64,000 nucleotides of DNA from contig NZ_SSTC01000008.1 in the NCBI RefSeq assembly GCF_004801855.1, positions 1-64,000 on the forward strand, read 5' to 3'. The translations under genes and the position numbers were made by a program. The DNA is from Pseudomonas sp. A-1 (GTDB lineage Bacteria; Pseudomonadota; Gammaproteobacteria; Pseudomonadales; Pseudomonadaceae). Positions 1-9,529 of this stretch are shown one piece after another (within the stretch, counting starts at the first letter, position 1; each line of letters starts with the position of its first letter). The notes under the pieces are model-generated. The model ran no database searches. It saw nothing but the letters and a program-made list of their open reading frames with translations, and was not told where the DNA came from.

Positions 1-2703
1 CGCCGGCAGCACGGCGCTCTCCCCGGCCACCGCCAGCGGCGCCAGCCACTGCGCCAGCGCCGCACTGCCCGCCAGTGCCGCGCCGCCGCCGAGCAGGTAG
101 CCGAGCGCCGAGCGATGCAGCCCGCTGCGATCGGCGCGGCCGTCCTTGAGATCGGCGACGCCCAGCCAGCAGGCGTGGCGGGCGCGGGTCAGTGCCACAT
201 AGAGCAGGCGCAGCTCCTCGCCGAGGCGCTCGCGGTCGGCGCGCTCGACGGTCTCGTCATCGGGATCGAGCACCAGGCTACGCCGCTCGCCGTCGTGGAC
301 CGCCAGCGGCTTGCCGCCTTCCGCCGGGCGGAAGGCGCAGATGAACGGCAGGAACACCAGCGGGTACTCGAGGCCCTTGGACTTGTGGATGGTCACCACG
401 CGCACCAGCGCGGCGTCGCTCTCCAGGCGCAGCACCTGCTCCTCGGCGGCCTGGATCTCGCCGACCAGCAGCTCGGACAGGTGGCGGATCAGCGCCTGCT
501 CGCCGTCCAGCTCGGCGGCGGCCTGCTGGAGCAGCTCGGCCAGGTGCAGCAGGTTGGTCAGCGCGCGCTCGCCGTCGGCGCGGGCCATCAGTCGCTGCGG
601 CAGGGCGAAGTCGTGGAGCAGCTGGCGCAGCATGGGCAGCACGCCCTGGCGCTGCCAGCGCTGGCGGTAGCCGCGGAACTGCATGACCCGCCGCTCCCAG
701 ATGCGCTCGTCCTGGTTGAGCTGCTCCAGCTCGCCCAGCGCGAGGCCCAGGGTGCGGCTGGCCAGCGCGGCGCGCAGCGGGCGGTCGACATCCGGCTCGG
801 CGCAGGCGCGCAGCCACAGCAGCAGATCGCGGGCCTCCTGGCTGGCGAACACCGAGTCCTTGTCGGACAGGTAGACGCTGCGCACGCCGCGCCGGTACAG
901 CTGGTCGCGGATCGCCTCGGCCTCCTTGCGGTCGCGCACCAGCACGGCGATGTCGCTGGGCGCGAGGGCGTCGAAACCGTCCGCCTTGGCGAAGCCGGCC
1001 TGGCCCTGCTGGCCGAGGCCCAGCAGACGGACGATCTCGCTGGCCGCGCGCGCGGCCATCTCGGCGCGATAGGTGGTGGCGGACAGCGGCTCGTCGCCGG
1101 CCAGCTGCCAGAGGGTCAGCGCCGGCGGCGTCTGCCCCTCGACCTGCCAGACCTCCCGGCGGCCGCTGGCGCGCACCGCATGGAAGGGCAGCGGATTGCC
1201 GTCCGTGCCGCCAGCCTCGCGGAACAGGAAGGCGCCGCGGCCCTCCGCGCGCCGCTCGGCCAGCTCGAACACCCGGTTGACCGCATCGACCAGCACCTGG
1301 CTGGAGCGGAAGTTGGTGTCCAGATTCTCGTGACGGCCTGCGGTGGCTCTACGGGCGCGCAGGTAAGTGTGGATGTCGGCGCCGCGGAAGGCGTAGATCG
1401 CCTGCTTGGGATCGCCGATCAGGAACAGTCCGGTGGCCTGATCGTCGCTCTCGACGCGGTAGATGGCATCGAAGATGCGGTACTGCAGCGGGTCGGTGTC
1501 CTGGAATTCGTCGATCAGCGCCACCGGAAACTGCTTGCGGATCACCCCGGCCAGCCGCACGCCGTTGTCGCCCTGCAGGGCGGCGTCGAGGCGGGCGAGC
1601 ATGTCGTCGAAGCCCATCTCGGCGCGGCGGCGCTTCTCCTGGTCGAAGCGCCGGCCGATCCAGGCGGCGGCGTGGCGCAGCGCCGGCTCGGCCGGATCGG
1701 CGAGCGCCTGCAGGCGCTGCTCGAGGGTCTCCATGTCCTGCAGGGCCTCGCGCACCGCCGCGCTCAGCGTGAGTTCGACACCCTTCTTGCAGGCATCGCG
1801 CAGGCCGTCGAGCTTGAAGCGCTTGAAGTGGTCGTCCTTGAACGACAGCTCGCCATCCCCCTCGCACCAGGCGCGGAGCATCGCCAGGCGCGGCTCGAAA
1901 GTCTTGGCGCCGAGCTTGGTGCCGTTGAACTGACCGGCCGCACTGGCCTCGCGATAGAACGTGTCAAGCGCGCAGATCCAGCCCTGCCACGGCTGCCTGA
2001 TGCGCTCCAGCCCGGCCTGCCGGGCAGCCAGCGCCGCCTCAAGCAGCGCGCCCAGCGTCTCCGCCGGCGCGGCGGCCGCCTCGCCCAGCAGCGGGCGCAG
2101 CCTGCCGAGCAGCGTGTCCGGATGCTGCCAGTGGTTGATCACCCAGCCCAGCGCGACGCCGTCCAGCGGGTAGCACTGCTGGCGCCAGTAGTCGCGCACC
2201 ACCTCGGCCATCAGCTCGCCGTGGTCGGTCTCCAGGGTCTGGGTGAACAGGCTGCCGCTGTCGAAGGCGTGCTCGCGCAGCATGCGCTGGCACCAGCCGT
2301 GGATGGTGGAGACCGCGGCCTCGTCCATCCACTGCGCGGCGATGTCCAGCCGGCGGGCGCAGGCCGGCCACTGCCCGGGCGGAAAATCGCCGCGCAGCTG
2401 CTGCAGCAGGTCGTCGCCCGCCTCCTCCGCGCGGAACACCCGGGCGGCCTGCACCAGCCGGGCGCGGATGCGCTCGCGCAGCTCGCGGGTGGCGGCGTCG
2501 GTGAAGGTCACCACGAGGATTTCCGGCGGCAGCAGTTCGCGGCCGAAGCCGGTTTCGCCCTCGCCGTGGCCGAGCACCAGGCGCAGGTACAGGGCGGAGA
2601 TGGTGAAGGTCTTGCCGGTGCCGGCACTGGCCTCGATCAGCCGGCTGCCGCGCAACGGGAAACGCAGCGCCAGCGGGCGCTGGTCGTGGGTGATCGGGCT
2701 CAT
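1..2703 (-). CDS. recB: RecBCD exonuclease V, beta subunit RecB (C-terminus outside window)
   Basis: RecB is the 3'-5' helicase and nuclease subunit of RecBCD, which processes double-strand breaks and degrades foreign linear DNA. Translation from 2703 gives a UvrD/Rep-type SF1 helicase. The Walker A motif ASAGTGKT lies at residues 25-32, a Walker B-like LIDEFQDTDP and GDPKQAIYAFRG follow, then TNFRSS, IHKSKGLEYP and the VALTRAR motif. The frame stays open to base 1, so about 900 residues are present and the C-terminal nuclease domain lies outside. The start ATG overlaps the recC stop as ATGA, showing translational coupling. recD would be expected just beyond the edge. Confidence 0.95.
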   Translation of the reverse strand, partial: MSPITHDQRPLALRFPLRGSRLIEASAGTGKTFTISALYLRLVLGHGEGETGFGRELLPPEILVVTFTDAATRELRERIRARLVQAARVFRAEEAGDDLLQQLRGDFPPGQWPACARRLDIAAQWMDEAAVSTIHGWCQRMLREHAFDSGSLFTQTLETDHGELMAEVVRDYWRQQCYPLDGVALGWVINHWQHPDTLLGRLRPLLGEAAAAPAETLGALLEAALAARQAGLERIRQPWQGWICALDTFYREASAAGQFNGTKLGAKTFEPRLAMLRAWCEGDGELSFKDDHFKRFKLDGLRDACKKGVELTLSAAVREALQDMETLEQRLQALADPAEPALRHAAAWIGRRFDQEKRRRAEMGFDDMLARLDAALQGDNGVRLAGVIRKQFPVALIDEFQDTDPLQYRIFDAIYRVESDDQATGLFLIGDPKQAIYAFRGADIHTYLRARRATAGRHENLDTNFRSSQVLVDAVNRVFELAERRAEGRGAFLFREAGGTDGNPLPFHAVRASGRREVWQVEGQTPPALTLWQLAGDEPLSATTYRAEMAARAASEIVRLLGLGQQGQAGFAKADGFDALAPSDIAVLVRDRKEAEAIRDQLYRRGVRSVYLSDKDSVFASQEARDLLLWLRACAEPDVDRPLRAALASRTLGLALGELEQLNQDERIWERRVMQFRGYRQRWQRQGVLPMLRQLLHDFALPQRLMARADGERALTNLLHLAELLQQAAAELDGEQALIRHLSELLVGEIQAAEEQVLRLESDAALVRVVTIHKSKGLEYPLVFLPFICAFRPAEGGKPLAVHDGERRSLVLDPDDETVERADRERLGEELRLLYVALTRARHACWLGVADLKDGRADRSGLHRSALGYLLGGGAALAGSAALAQWLAPLAVAGESAVLPA

Positions 2704-5700
2704 GCGTCGGCCCCCTCCTTGAGTTCTTCGATTTCCGCCTGCAGCAGCGCCTGGTAGAGGTCCTGGCTCCAGGCCTGGAAGTCGCCGTCGGCGGTGAGCG
2801 CGGCGAAGTCCGGGTACTGGCGCGCCAGGCTGGCGCTCTTCTCGACCTCGCCGGTGCGCTGGTAGCCGCCCTCGTAGGTTTCGCAGGCCGCCCTGGCCGC
2901 CTTCTCCTCGTCCCCGGCCGACAGCCAGGCGATGGCGGTATCGAGCGCCACCGGCAGCGGCGCATTCAGGCCGGCCGCGTAGCCTTCCAGCCAGCCGCGC
3001 AGGATGCCCCGGGCCCGCTCGGGCTCGACGGGGGCCAGCCGCAGGCTGAGATCCTCGCCGACCAGCAGGCTGGTCAGGCGCAGCCCGCAGGCCGCCGCGG
3101 CGACGTGCGCGACCCAGGCGCCGAGCAGACGCCGCCACTTCAGCGCCTTGCCCTTCTTGTCCTTCAGCGCCCCCGGCTGCAGCTCGATGCGCGCCAGCTC
3201 GCCGTCCGCGCCGCGCGTGCGCAGGCCGCCGAGCCAGCCGTCCAGCTCGACGCCGGCATGCTCGAACTGCAGCGCCCTGGGCGACTGCAGCCGCTCGGGC
3301 CACAGGGCGCACAGCGCCCGATAGCGCTGTACCTGCGCCGGCAACGGCGCCAGCACCTGCTCGCGCAGGCGCTCGCCGAAGCCGGCCAGCGGCAGCTGGC
3401 CGCTGCGCTGCAGGCGCAGGGCGGTGGCCTGCAGCGCCGGCTCGACCTGCCCGGCGCCCTCCTCCAGCGCCAGGCTGGCGGCGCCGAGCAGCGTCTGGCG
3501 CAGTTGGTACAGCTGCAGGCCGTCGAGGCCGAAGGGTTCCTCGTCGAGCTGCGCCCTGGCCTCCTCGTCGAGATGCACCTTGAGGCGCTGGGTGAAGAAG
3601 TGCCGGACCGGGTCGCGCAGGAAGCCCTGCAGGGTTTCCAGGCCGAGCGGCGCGTCGGCCTGGAACGGCGGCAGCGCCTGCCCCGCCGCCTCCGTGCCAG
3701 CCGGACGATGCAGCGCGGCCCACTCGCGGGCGTAGCTGAACAGTGCCGGATCGGCCTCGGCGAAGTAGTCGCGGCTGAACGGCTGCAGCGGGTGCACGGT
3801 GGTCAGCGCGCCCAGCAGGTCGCCGCCGCCGGCCAGACGCCAGCCGCTGGCCAGATGGTCGCGCAGCTGGCCGACCAGCACCGAGGCCGGGCGCTCGCTG
3901 TTGTCGCGGATGCTGCGCCCCACCCAACTGACGTACAGCTGCTCGCGGGCGGCGAGCAGCGCCTCCAGCAGCAGGTAGCGGTCGTCCTCGCGGCGCGAGC
4001 GATCACCGGGGCGGTAGTCGCCGGCCATCAGGTCGAAGTCCAGCGGCGTGGCGCTGCGCGGGTAGTCGCCGTCCTGCATGCCGAGCAGGCAGACCAGGCG
4101 GAACGGGATGGCGCGCATCGGCATCAGGGTGCAGAAGTTCACCGCGCCGGCCAGGAAGCGCTGGCTGAGGCGGCCCTGGTCCAGCGCGCCGAGCCAGGCC
4201 TCGCGCGCCACGGTCAGCGGCAGCGGCTCTATCAGCCCGACGCCGGCGCACAGCGCCAGCCAGTCGTCCAGCGCCTCGCCCAGCTGGCCGAGCAGGGTCT
4301 CGTCGCGCTCGCTCTGCGCGCAGAAAAAGCCCGCGAGCAGGCCGCGCAGGATCGCGCCCCACTGCTGCGCCGCAGCCGGCTTGGCCAGCCGCCGGTGCAG
4401 GGTGTCGATGGCGTCGAGCAGGGCGACCAGCGGGCCGATCAGCGCGGCGTCCAGACCGCCGATCTCGTCATAGGGCTCGATGCCGGCATAGGCCGCACCG
4501 CGCCCCACGGCGTAGCCGAGCAGCATGCGGCGCAGGCCGAAGCGCCAGGTGTTCTGCTCCAGGCCTTCCGGCAGGCCGAGCGCGGCGCGGCGCTCGGCGT
4601 CCAGCCCCCAGCGGATGCCGGCGCCCTCGATCCAGCGGTGCAGGGTCGGCAGCTCGCCCTCGTCGATGCCGAAACGCGCGCGCAGCGCCGGCACGTCGAG
4701 CAGGTCGAGCACCTCGCTGACGGTCAGTCGCCCCTCCGGCAGTTTCAGCAGGTGTTCGACGGCGATCAGCAGCGGCTCGCAGCCGCGCTGGCCCTGGTCG
4801 GCCAGGGTGAAGGGAATCCAGCGCGGATCGTCCTGGGCGTACTGGCCGAACACCGCCTGGATGTGCGGCGCGTAGGCGTTGACGTCGGGGACCATGACGA
4901 TGATCTCGCGCGGGCGCAGGGTCGGGTCGGCGGAGAAGCGCGCCAGCAACTGGTCGTGGAGGATCTCCACCTCGCGCTGGGCGCTGTGGGCGATGTGGAA
5001 ACGCAGCGAGCGGTCCCGGGCCGGATCGAGCGGCGGCCAGGCGGTGCGGGTTTCGCCAAGGGGGCGCAGCTCGAGGATGTCGTCCTGCAGCTGGCCGAGC
5101 AGGTGGCCGGTGTCGCCCGGCGCGAACAGGTCGACCCGCTGTCCCAGCGCGGCGAAGCGCTCGCGGTAGTGCTCGGGGTCGTCGTGCATGTCGAGCAGGT
5201 TGATGTAGTCGCGGCCCTGCTTGCCCCAGGCGGCCAGCAGCGGGTGGGCGTGCTGGTGCAGCTCGTCGGCGGACAGCCCCGCCGCCATGCCGGCCTTGCG
5301 CGCATGGCGGCGGTACTGGTGGCGCAGCAGGTCCTGGTCGGGAACGATGTCGCCCCAGTGGTGCCGGCAGGGGTTGTGCACGCAGAGCAGCACCTGGCTG
5401 AAGCGCGCCAGCGCGGCCAGCGCCTCGAGGGTCTGCGCCGGCAGCGAGGAGATGCCGAACACGACCACCCGGCGCGGCAGGCCGCGCGGCCGCCGCTCGA
5501 CGCTGCGCAGGCGCTCGACGAAGCGCGGATGCACCCCGGCGCGGCTTTCCGCCAGTTGCTCGTCACCGACGTCGGCGAGCAGCGCGCGCCACAGCGCCGG
5601 CTGCCAGAGCGCCGCCTCGTCCAGCGCCTTCATGCCGCCGCGCGAGGTGCGCAACCGGTCGCGGCCGGCGGCCCAGTCGGCCAGCCAGTCGGCGCGGTAC

Positions 5701-6152
5701 ACCTGGTACTGGTCGAACAGGTCGGCCAGGCGCTCGGCCAGCTGGTGGCGCTTGCGCAGGTCGCCGTCGTCCTCGAGGAAGCGGCGCAGCGGGGCGAAGA
5801 CCTCGCCATCCAGCAGGCCGGGCAGCAGACGCATCAGCCGCCAGGTCATCGGCGCCTTGTCCAGCGGCGACTCGCGCGGAATGGCGTCGCCGCCGAGCAC
5901 CGCCCGGTAGCTCTGCCAGAGGAAGCGCGCCGGCAGCTCGACCTGCACGGCGGCGGCGATGCCGCAGCCCTGTTGCTCGGCCAGCGCCAGCTTCAGCCAC
6001 TGGGCGATGCCGTTGCTCTGCACCAGCACCACCTCGTTCTCCAGCGGCGCCAGCGGATAACGCTGCATCCACGCCACCGCCAGCTCGCGCAGCTCCTCCA
6101 GGCGGTTGCCGTGCACCACCATCAGCCCCGGCGTCAGCTCGTTGTCCTGCAT
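2700..6152 (-). CDS. recC: RecBCD exonuclease V, gamma subunit RecC
   Basis: RecC is the Chi-recognition and scaffold subunit of RecBCD. The 1150-residue product begins MQDNELTPGLMVVHGNRLEE, a typical RecC N-terminus, and continues as an inactivated helicase-like fold with no Walker A motif. Motifs such as FGISSLPAQTLEALAALA and HIAHSAQREVEILHD are typical of the family. An open frame extends 13 codons further upstream. I chose 6152 because GGGAG sits 8-9 bases before this ATG and because the protein alignment begins here. It is the first gene of a recC-recB operon and overlaps recB by 4 bases. It lies directly downstream of the seven-gene operon on the same strand, separated by 92 bases. Confidence 0.95.
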   Translation of the reverse strand: MQDNELTPGLMVVHGNRLEELRELAVAWMQRYPLAPLENEVVLVQSNGIAQWLKLALAEQQGCGIAAAVQVELPARFLWQSYRAVLGGDAIPRESPLDKAPMTWRLMRLLPGLLDGEVFAPLRRFLEDDGDLRKRHQLAERLADLFDQYQVYRADWLADWAAGRDRLRTSRGGMKALDEAALWQPALWRALLADVGDEQLAESRAGVHPRFVERLRSVERRPRGLPRRVVVFGISSLPAQTLEALAALARFSQVLLCVHNPCRHHWGDIVPDQDLLRHQYRRHARKAGMAAGLSADELHQHAHPLLAAWGKQGRDYINLLDMHDDPEHYRERFAALGQRVDLFAPGDTGHLLGQLQDDILELRPLGETRTAWPPLDPARDRSLRFHIAHSAQREVEILHDQLLARFSADPTLRPREIIVMVPDVNAYAPHIQAVFGQYAQDDPRWIPFTLADQGQRGCEPLLIAVEHLLKLPEGRLTVSEVLDLLDVPALRARFGIDEGELPTLHRWIEGAGIRWGLDAERRAALGLPEGLEQNTWRFGLRRMLLGYAVGRGAAYAGIEPYDEIGGLDAALIGPLVALLDAIDTLHRRLAKPAAAQQWGAILRGLLAGFFCAQSERDETLLGQLGEALDDWLALCAGVGLIEPLPLTVAREAWLGALDQGRLSQRFLAGAVNFCTLMPMRAIPFRLVCLLGMQDGDYPRSATPLDFDLMAGDYRPGDRSRREDDRYLLLEALLAAREQLYVSWVGRSIRDNSERPASVLVGQLRDHLASGWRLAGGGDLLGALTTVHPLQPFSRDYFAEADPALFSYAREWAALHRPAGTEAAGQALPPFQADAPLGLETLQGFLRDPVRHFFTQRLKVHLDEEARAQLDEEPFGLDGLQLYQLRQTLLGAASLALEEGAGQVEPALQATALRLQRSGQLPLAGFGERLREQVLAPLPAQVQRYRALCALWPERLQSPRALQFEHAGVELDGWLGGLRTRGADGELARIELQPGALKDKKGKALKWRRLLGAWVAHVAAAACGLRLTSLLVGEDLSLRLAPVEPERARGILRGWLEGYAAGLNAPLPVALDTAIAWLSAGDEEKAARAACETYEGGYQRTGEVEKSASLARQYPDFAALTADGDFQAWSQDLYQALLQAEIEELKEGADA

Positions 6153-6197
6153 GTCCTGCTCCCTCGACCGACAGAACGCGCATTGTGCCACCGGGGT

Positions 6198-6214
6198 GCG
6201 ACAAAGGGTGTCGC
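6198..6214. other. Small hairpin between the seven-gene operon and recC
   Basis: GCGACA and TGTCGC form a perfect 6-bp stem around AAGGG. It lies after the radical SAM gene and before recC, both on the minus strand. No T-tract follows, so it is at best a weak terminator or part of the recC leader. Confidence 0.3.
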
Positions 6215-6244
6215 GGAGCGAGCCGCTAACTTTTCAATTCATCA

Positions 6245-6817
6245 TCAGACAGTTGTTGTAGAGGCAAGTAGCTCTGTATCAGGAAATCCGGTGGCCACGA
6301 TAGCACCATCGTTACCGATGAATAACTCAACCCCAGGCAAGGTCTGAAGGTCGACAGGGCTATATCGAGTCGATAGAAAGTGCAGGCGCTGGTTACTCGA
6401 GCCCAACAGCAGTGAACCATCCAGACGCTCCTCTTGCCGATAGCGGCCGGCAACCAGCAAATCGACCTGTGCAAGCAGGCGCTGCGCGTCATGGCTGGTC
6501 AGTTCGGCAAGATCGTAGCCAGTGAACACCACCACCGAGAGTCCTTTCCGGCGTACACGTTCGGCGATGGCTGCGAGGGCGCGTGCCTGAGCGAAAGGCT
6601 CGCCACCAGTGAACGTCACCCCCTCTATGCCCTCGACAGCCAGAATCTCGTCGGCCAGCGCCGCGACCTCTCGCAGCTCGCGGCGCACAAAGGGCCAGGT
6701 ATCCGGATTCCAGCAACCGGGACAGGCCAGCGTGCAACCCTGGGTCCAGAGGACAAAACGCTCCCCCGGACCATTCGCGGAGCTGCGGCTGAGCGTACGG
6801 GCCAGGTTCACGTGCAT
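6245..6817 (-). CDS. NrdG-like radical SAM activating-enzyme family protein
   Basis: This 190-residue protein carries the radical SAM cluster motif CX3CX2C (C28, C32, C35 in QGCTLACPGCWN) and a GGEP motif (TFTGGEPFAQ) that contacts SAM. It lacks further cluster motifs. Its size and layout match the anaerobic ribonucleotide reductase activase (NrdG) and related glycyl-radical activases. No NrdD-like glycyl-radical partner is visible in the window, so its substrate is unknown and may be another operon product. The start at 6817 (MHVNLARTL) overlaps the stop of the DUF1257 gene by 1 base (TGATG). The in-frame extension upstream lies wholly inside the DUF1257 gene and is not used. It is the last gene of the seven-gene operon. 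Confidence 0.85.
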   Translation of the reverse strand: MHVNLARTLSRSSANGPGERFVLWTQGCTLACPGCWNPDTWPFVRRELREVAALADEILAVEGIEGVTFTGGEPFAQARALAAIAERVRRKGLSVVVFTGYDLAELTSHDAQRLLAQVDLLVAGRYRQEERLDGSLLLGSSNQRLHFLSTRYSPVDLQTLPGVELFIGNDGAIVATGFPDTELLASTTTV

Positions 6818-7299
6818 CAGTAAGTCCGCTTCACCAGAACCAGACGAATTACATCCTTTTCGCGAGACTCCTTCACCTGGTAGCCCAGCTTGCGGGCCTT
6901 TTCGTGCACCGCCGTGCGTTGGGCCTCCACGAGTCTCTGACGCTCCTCCTCCAGGCGGCGGCGCTCCTCGGCAGCCAGGCGTTCCAGCTTGGCTGTCATG
7001 TGGCGCTGGTAGCTCACACCAACACGGGCCAGCCATTGCTGTCCATAAAGCGAGGAGTCGTCGCTCAAGATCGCTTTGTAACCCGTTGTGGTACGGAGAA
7101 AACCGACATCATTGTATGCATCGCCAGTGTTTTCCTTGCGGAGAACAATGTTTGCCCGAAGCCCCTTTTGCCAGCCTCGCAACACCACGGGATCCGCTGC
7201 ACGCTCAATATCGGCTGCCGAGAGGCCTTGATCGATGATGCTGGCAATCAGGCACTCCTCATCCATCATGGGGGTCATCAGGGTGATGTAGGCGCTCAT
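6817..7299 (-). CDS. DUF1257 (Ycf35-like) protein
   Basis: This 160-residue protein resembles DUF1257, the family that includes the cyanobacterial and plastid Ycf35 protein of unknown function. The N-terminal half (MSAYITLMTPMMDEECLIAS, then a GY/W-rich stretch) is globular. Residues about 95-130 form a charged helix (LERLAAEERRRLEEERQRL), and the C-terminus is basic. Many relatives sit beside DUF2997 genes, as here. It overlaps the DUF2997 gene by 4 bases (ATGA) and the radical SAM gene by 1 base. Identification is by recognition of the family pattern and neighbours, not by a search. Confidence 0.75.
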   Translation of the reverse strand: MSAYITLMTPMMDEECLIASIIDQGLSAADIERAADPVVLRGWQKGLRANIVLRKENTGDAYNDVGFLRTTTGYKAILSDDSSLYGQQWLARVGVSYQRHMTAKLERLAAEERRRLEEERQRLVEAQRTAVHEKARKLGYQVKESREKDVIRLVLVKRTY

Positions 7300-7505
7300 G
7301 ACTTTCTCCCGAGGCTCTGGCTGCGGAGTGTCGTGACTCGAGCCTCAGGGGTATCGGATTTGCGTTCCAAGGTTGCCCGGCCTGGCGCGAGCCCTTCGAG
7401 AATCCGCTCCAGATCCTTCAGGCAGGCGTCGCCGGTGAACCCTTCTGCGTCGGCGGAGATCCGACCCTGTGCGTCGATTTCGATGGTGATGCGTTGTTCC
7501 TTCAT
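7296..7505 (-). CDS. DUF2997 small protein
   Basis: This 69-residue protein begins MKEQRITIEIDAQGRISADA. The pattern of two beta strands, then GFTGDACLKDLERILEGL, is that of DUF2997: 'I-D-G-V/I-...-G-x-x-C/G-L-x-x-T-x-x-L-E'. The family function is unknown. In cyanobacteria and other bacteria it is commonly paired with DUF1257. Its start overlaps the stop of the coiled-coil gene upstream (ATGA), and its stop overlaps the DUF1257 start. A C-terminal basic tail of about 20 residues follows the core. Confidence 0.75.
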   Translation of the reverse strand: MKEQRITIEIDAQGRISADAEGFTGDACLKDLERILEGLAPGRATLERKSDTPEARVTTLRSQSLGRKS

Positions 7506-9529
7506 GCGAATTCTCCGGCCACCAGGCGAGCATTGAGACGGACCGCGGCCTTCTCACCCTCCAACAGATCGTCCCATCGGTCGATCACGAGATAGCGCTC
7601 CTTCTTGCATGTGCGCAAAGTGCCCACTTCGGGTAATGCCTCGGCAGGAGGCGTACCCGACGTCGACGTCCTGCGCGCGGACGCTTCGGGTACGAAGCGC
7701 GCTTTAGAAGCTTTCTCGACGGGGAGCGGCTGAGACTTCCTCTTGAACTCGAAAGCTTCACTGGCGATCTTTTCCTGGCTGGCGATCTCACTGCGCGACC
7801 GGTTGATCTGCTTGTCCAGTTGCTGCTGCTCATCCCCGAGCCGTTTCTGGCGAGCCTGCATGTCCTTGCGCTCCTGGCTGGCCGCTGCATCCGGCTTGGC
7901 CAGTTGCTCCTTCAGGAGAGCGAGCGCTTCACGTACCTCCTGAAAGCGTCGCTCACGCTCGGCCAGTGCCGGGCGCAGACCAGCCAGCCTGTTCCTGGCC
8001 TCGGCCGTTCTTGATTCCCAGGCTTTTTGCTGGCGATCCTTTTCGTCGTCTTCTTCGGCCTGGCGCTCTGTCTTCTCAAGGTCGCCGCAGAGCTTGCCGA
8101 GCTGCGTTTCCAGCTCGGCAAGCCGCACGAGCAAGTCGCCTGCCGCCAGTCCCTCGAGGGATGGTTTTTTCTGCCCGAGAACCGCGAGTTGGCGAGCCAA
8201 TGATTCCTGTGTCCGCGAGAACCCCAGCATGGACCCCAGGAGCCGAGCAAAGGTATTGCCAAGACGACTGCGCTGATGCTCGGCAGCCTCCAGTTGCCTG
8301 CGTGCCTGGCCGAGGCGCTCGACATAGCTCTCGTCGAGCCTGCGCCAGTCGCGCACCAGTGGATCCTCCTCCGAACCTGCGGGCAGGCGAGGCGGCCGCA
8401 CGCTCCAGGTGTAGCGAGCCTGCAGGGCCAGAGGCTGTACCGCAGGCCATAACGATGGCTGAATATTATCCATGTCTCGCAGGTTCTCAGCCTGGAACTC
8501 TCCGACTGGCATCTTCTGCTCGGGCACCAGAGGAGCGGCCGATGGGCTGCCGTCTAGCCAGAGACGTTTTTCCGCAAGCTCTCGATCACCAAGGCAAATA
8601 CCCGTGGTGAAACGCCAAGCCGGCTCGGTAGCCAGAATGAGTTGCGCATCGCGCGCCTGAGAGGCGTTAAACGTAAGCCGCAGTCGCCTGTGTGTACCCG
8701 GCAGCAACAGCGTGCCGGCTTGGCCGGTGGTCGCCAGGTCGGGCAGTTGCAGATTTCCGCCGACGATCTCCGTGCCATTCTCCTGTAGACGGGCCAATTC
8801 CGCATGCTGCTGGCCGGACGGGGGAAGCCAGAGTCTTTCCGGCTCGCCCTTGGGCAAAGTGCTTCCGGGGTTCAGATAGACCATGCTGTGCTCGGCGATG
8901 GCCCATCGGGCGCCGGCCTGCTCCAGCCGAACAGAAGCACTGTGCGCTTGCTCTGGAATATCGAAAGGTCTGTCTCTGGCAGGGCGGAAAGCCAATGCAC
9001 CTTCTCCGGTCCATGCCTCGTCTACCGCCTCCAGCCAGAACAGCCGCAGGAACACCTGCCGGAAAGCCTCCGCCTGGTCTCCGTCCAACTGGAGTCGCCA
9101 TGGCGCTGGCTCCTGAACAGCGGCGCCGGCCCATAATTGGGCCGTATCAGCGCAAACAACACCGCAGGCAGGAGGCGGCGATGCCAGACGGCGCACCAGA
9201 ACAGTGGCTTTCCGCCGCTCGGAGAGTCCCGGATCGCCACTGCCGACGCCCCAGCCAGGAGGCGCCAGTACATAGACGCGGGCACCGGCATCGGCCGCCT
9301 GCAGCAGCGCCCGGATGACCCCCGGATGCTCGTGGCCAAGCATGACCAGAACGGGCATGTTGGCAGTGAAGTCAAACTTTGCCGAGTTCGTATCGTCCCG
9401 CCGGAGCGCCTGCCCGTTACCGGGAGGCGAGAGGACCGACTCCGTGCCTGTCCAGGCAGTGGCGAGGCGGTTGTCACGACGATCCTCACAGCGCTCGCGC
9501 TCGATCCGTACGATGACTCCCGTATTCAT
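7502..9529 (-). CDS. Large coiled-coil protein of the Ycf46/helicase operon
   Basis: I do not recognise a family for this 675-residue protein. Residues 1-390 are a mixed alpha/beta region. The stretch VLVMLGHEHPG, ALLQAADAGARVYVLAP and a later WAIAEHSMVYLNPGS are reminiscent of one lobe of a phospholipase D-like fold, but no HxK motif is present. Residues about 394-600 are strongly helical and charged and predict a long coiled coil with a break near 470. Residues 600-675 hold a proline/serine linker and a small conserved-looking end. The start at 9529 is chosen over an upstream in-frame one because GGAGGT lies 7-8 bases before it and it overlaps the preceding stop by ATGA. It could be a scaffold or sensor; this is inference. 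Confidence 0.8.
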   Translation of the reverse strand: MNTGVIVRIERERCEDRRDNRLATAWTGTESVLSPPGNGQALRRDDTNSAKFDFTANMPVLVMLGHEHPGVIRALLQAADAGARVYVLAPPGWGVGSGDPGLSERRKATVLVRRLASPPPACGVVCADTAQLWAGAAVQEPAPWRLQLDGDQAEAFRQVFLRLFWLEAVDEAWTGEGALAFRPARDRPFDIPEQAHSASVRLEQAGARWAIAEHSMVYLNPGSTLPKGEPERLWLPPSGQQHAELARLQENGTEIVGGNLQLPDLATTGQAGTLLLPGTHRRLRLTFNASQARDAQLILATEPAWRFTTGICLGDRELAEKRLWLDGSPSAAPLVPEQKMPVGEFQAENLRDMDNIQPSLWPAVQPLALQARYTWSVRPPRLPAGSEEDPLVRDWRRLDESYVERLGQARRQLEAAEHQRSRLGNTFARLLGSMLGFSRTQESLARQLAVLGQKKPSLEGLAAGDLLVRLAELETQLGKLCGDLEKTERQAEEDDEKDRQQKAWESRTAEARNRLAGLRPALAERERRFQEVREALALLKEQLAKPDAAASQERKDMQARQKRLGDEQQQLDKQINRSRSEIASQEKIASEAFEFKRKSQPLPVEKASKARFVPEASARRTSTSGTPPAEALPEVGTLRTCKKERYLVIDRWDDLLEGEKAAVRLNARLVAGEFA

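Noticed and set aside
115-2757. Long open frame on the plus strand opposite recB
   Set aside because: It reads glutamine-, alanine- and leucine-rich low-complexity sequence, a mirror of high-GC coding on the other strand. RecB motifs on the minus strand are unambiguous.
3105-6347. 1080-codon open frame on the plus strand opposite recC
   Set aside because: Same composition artefact; no domain or start signal, and recC explains the region.
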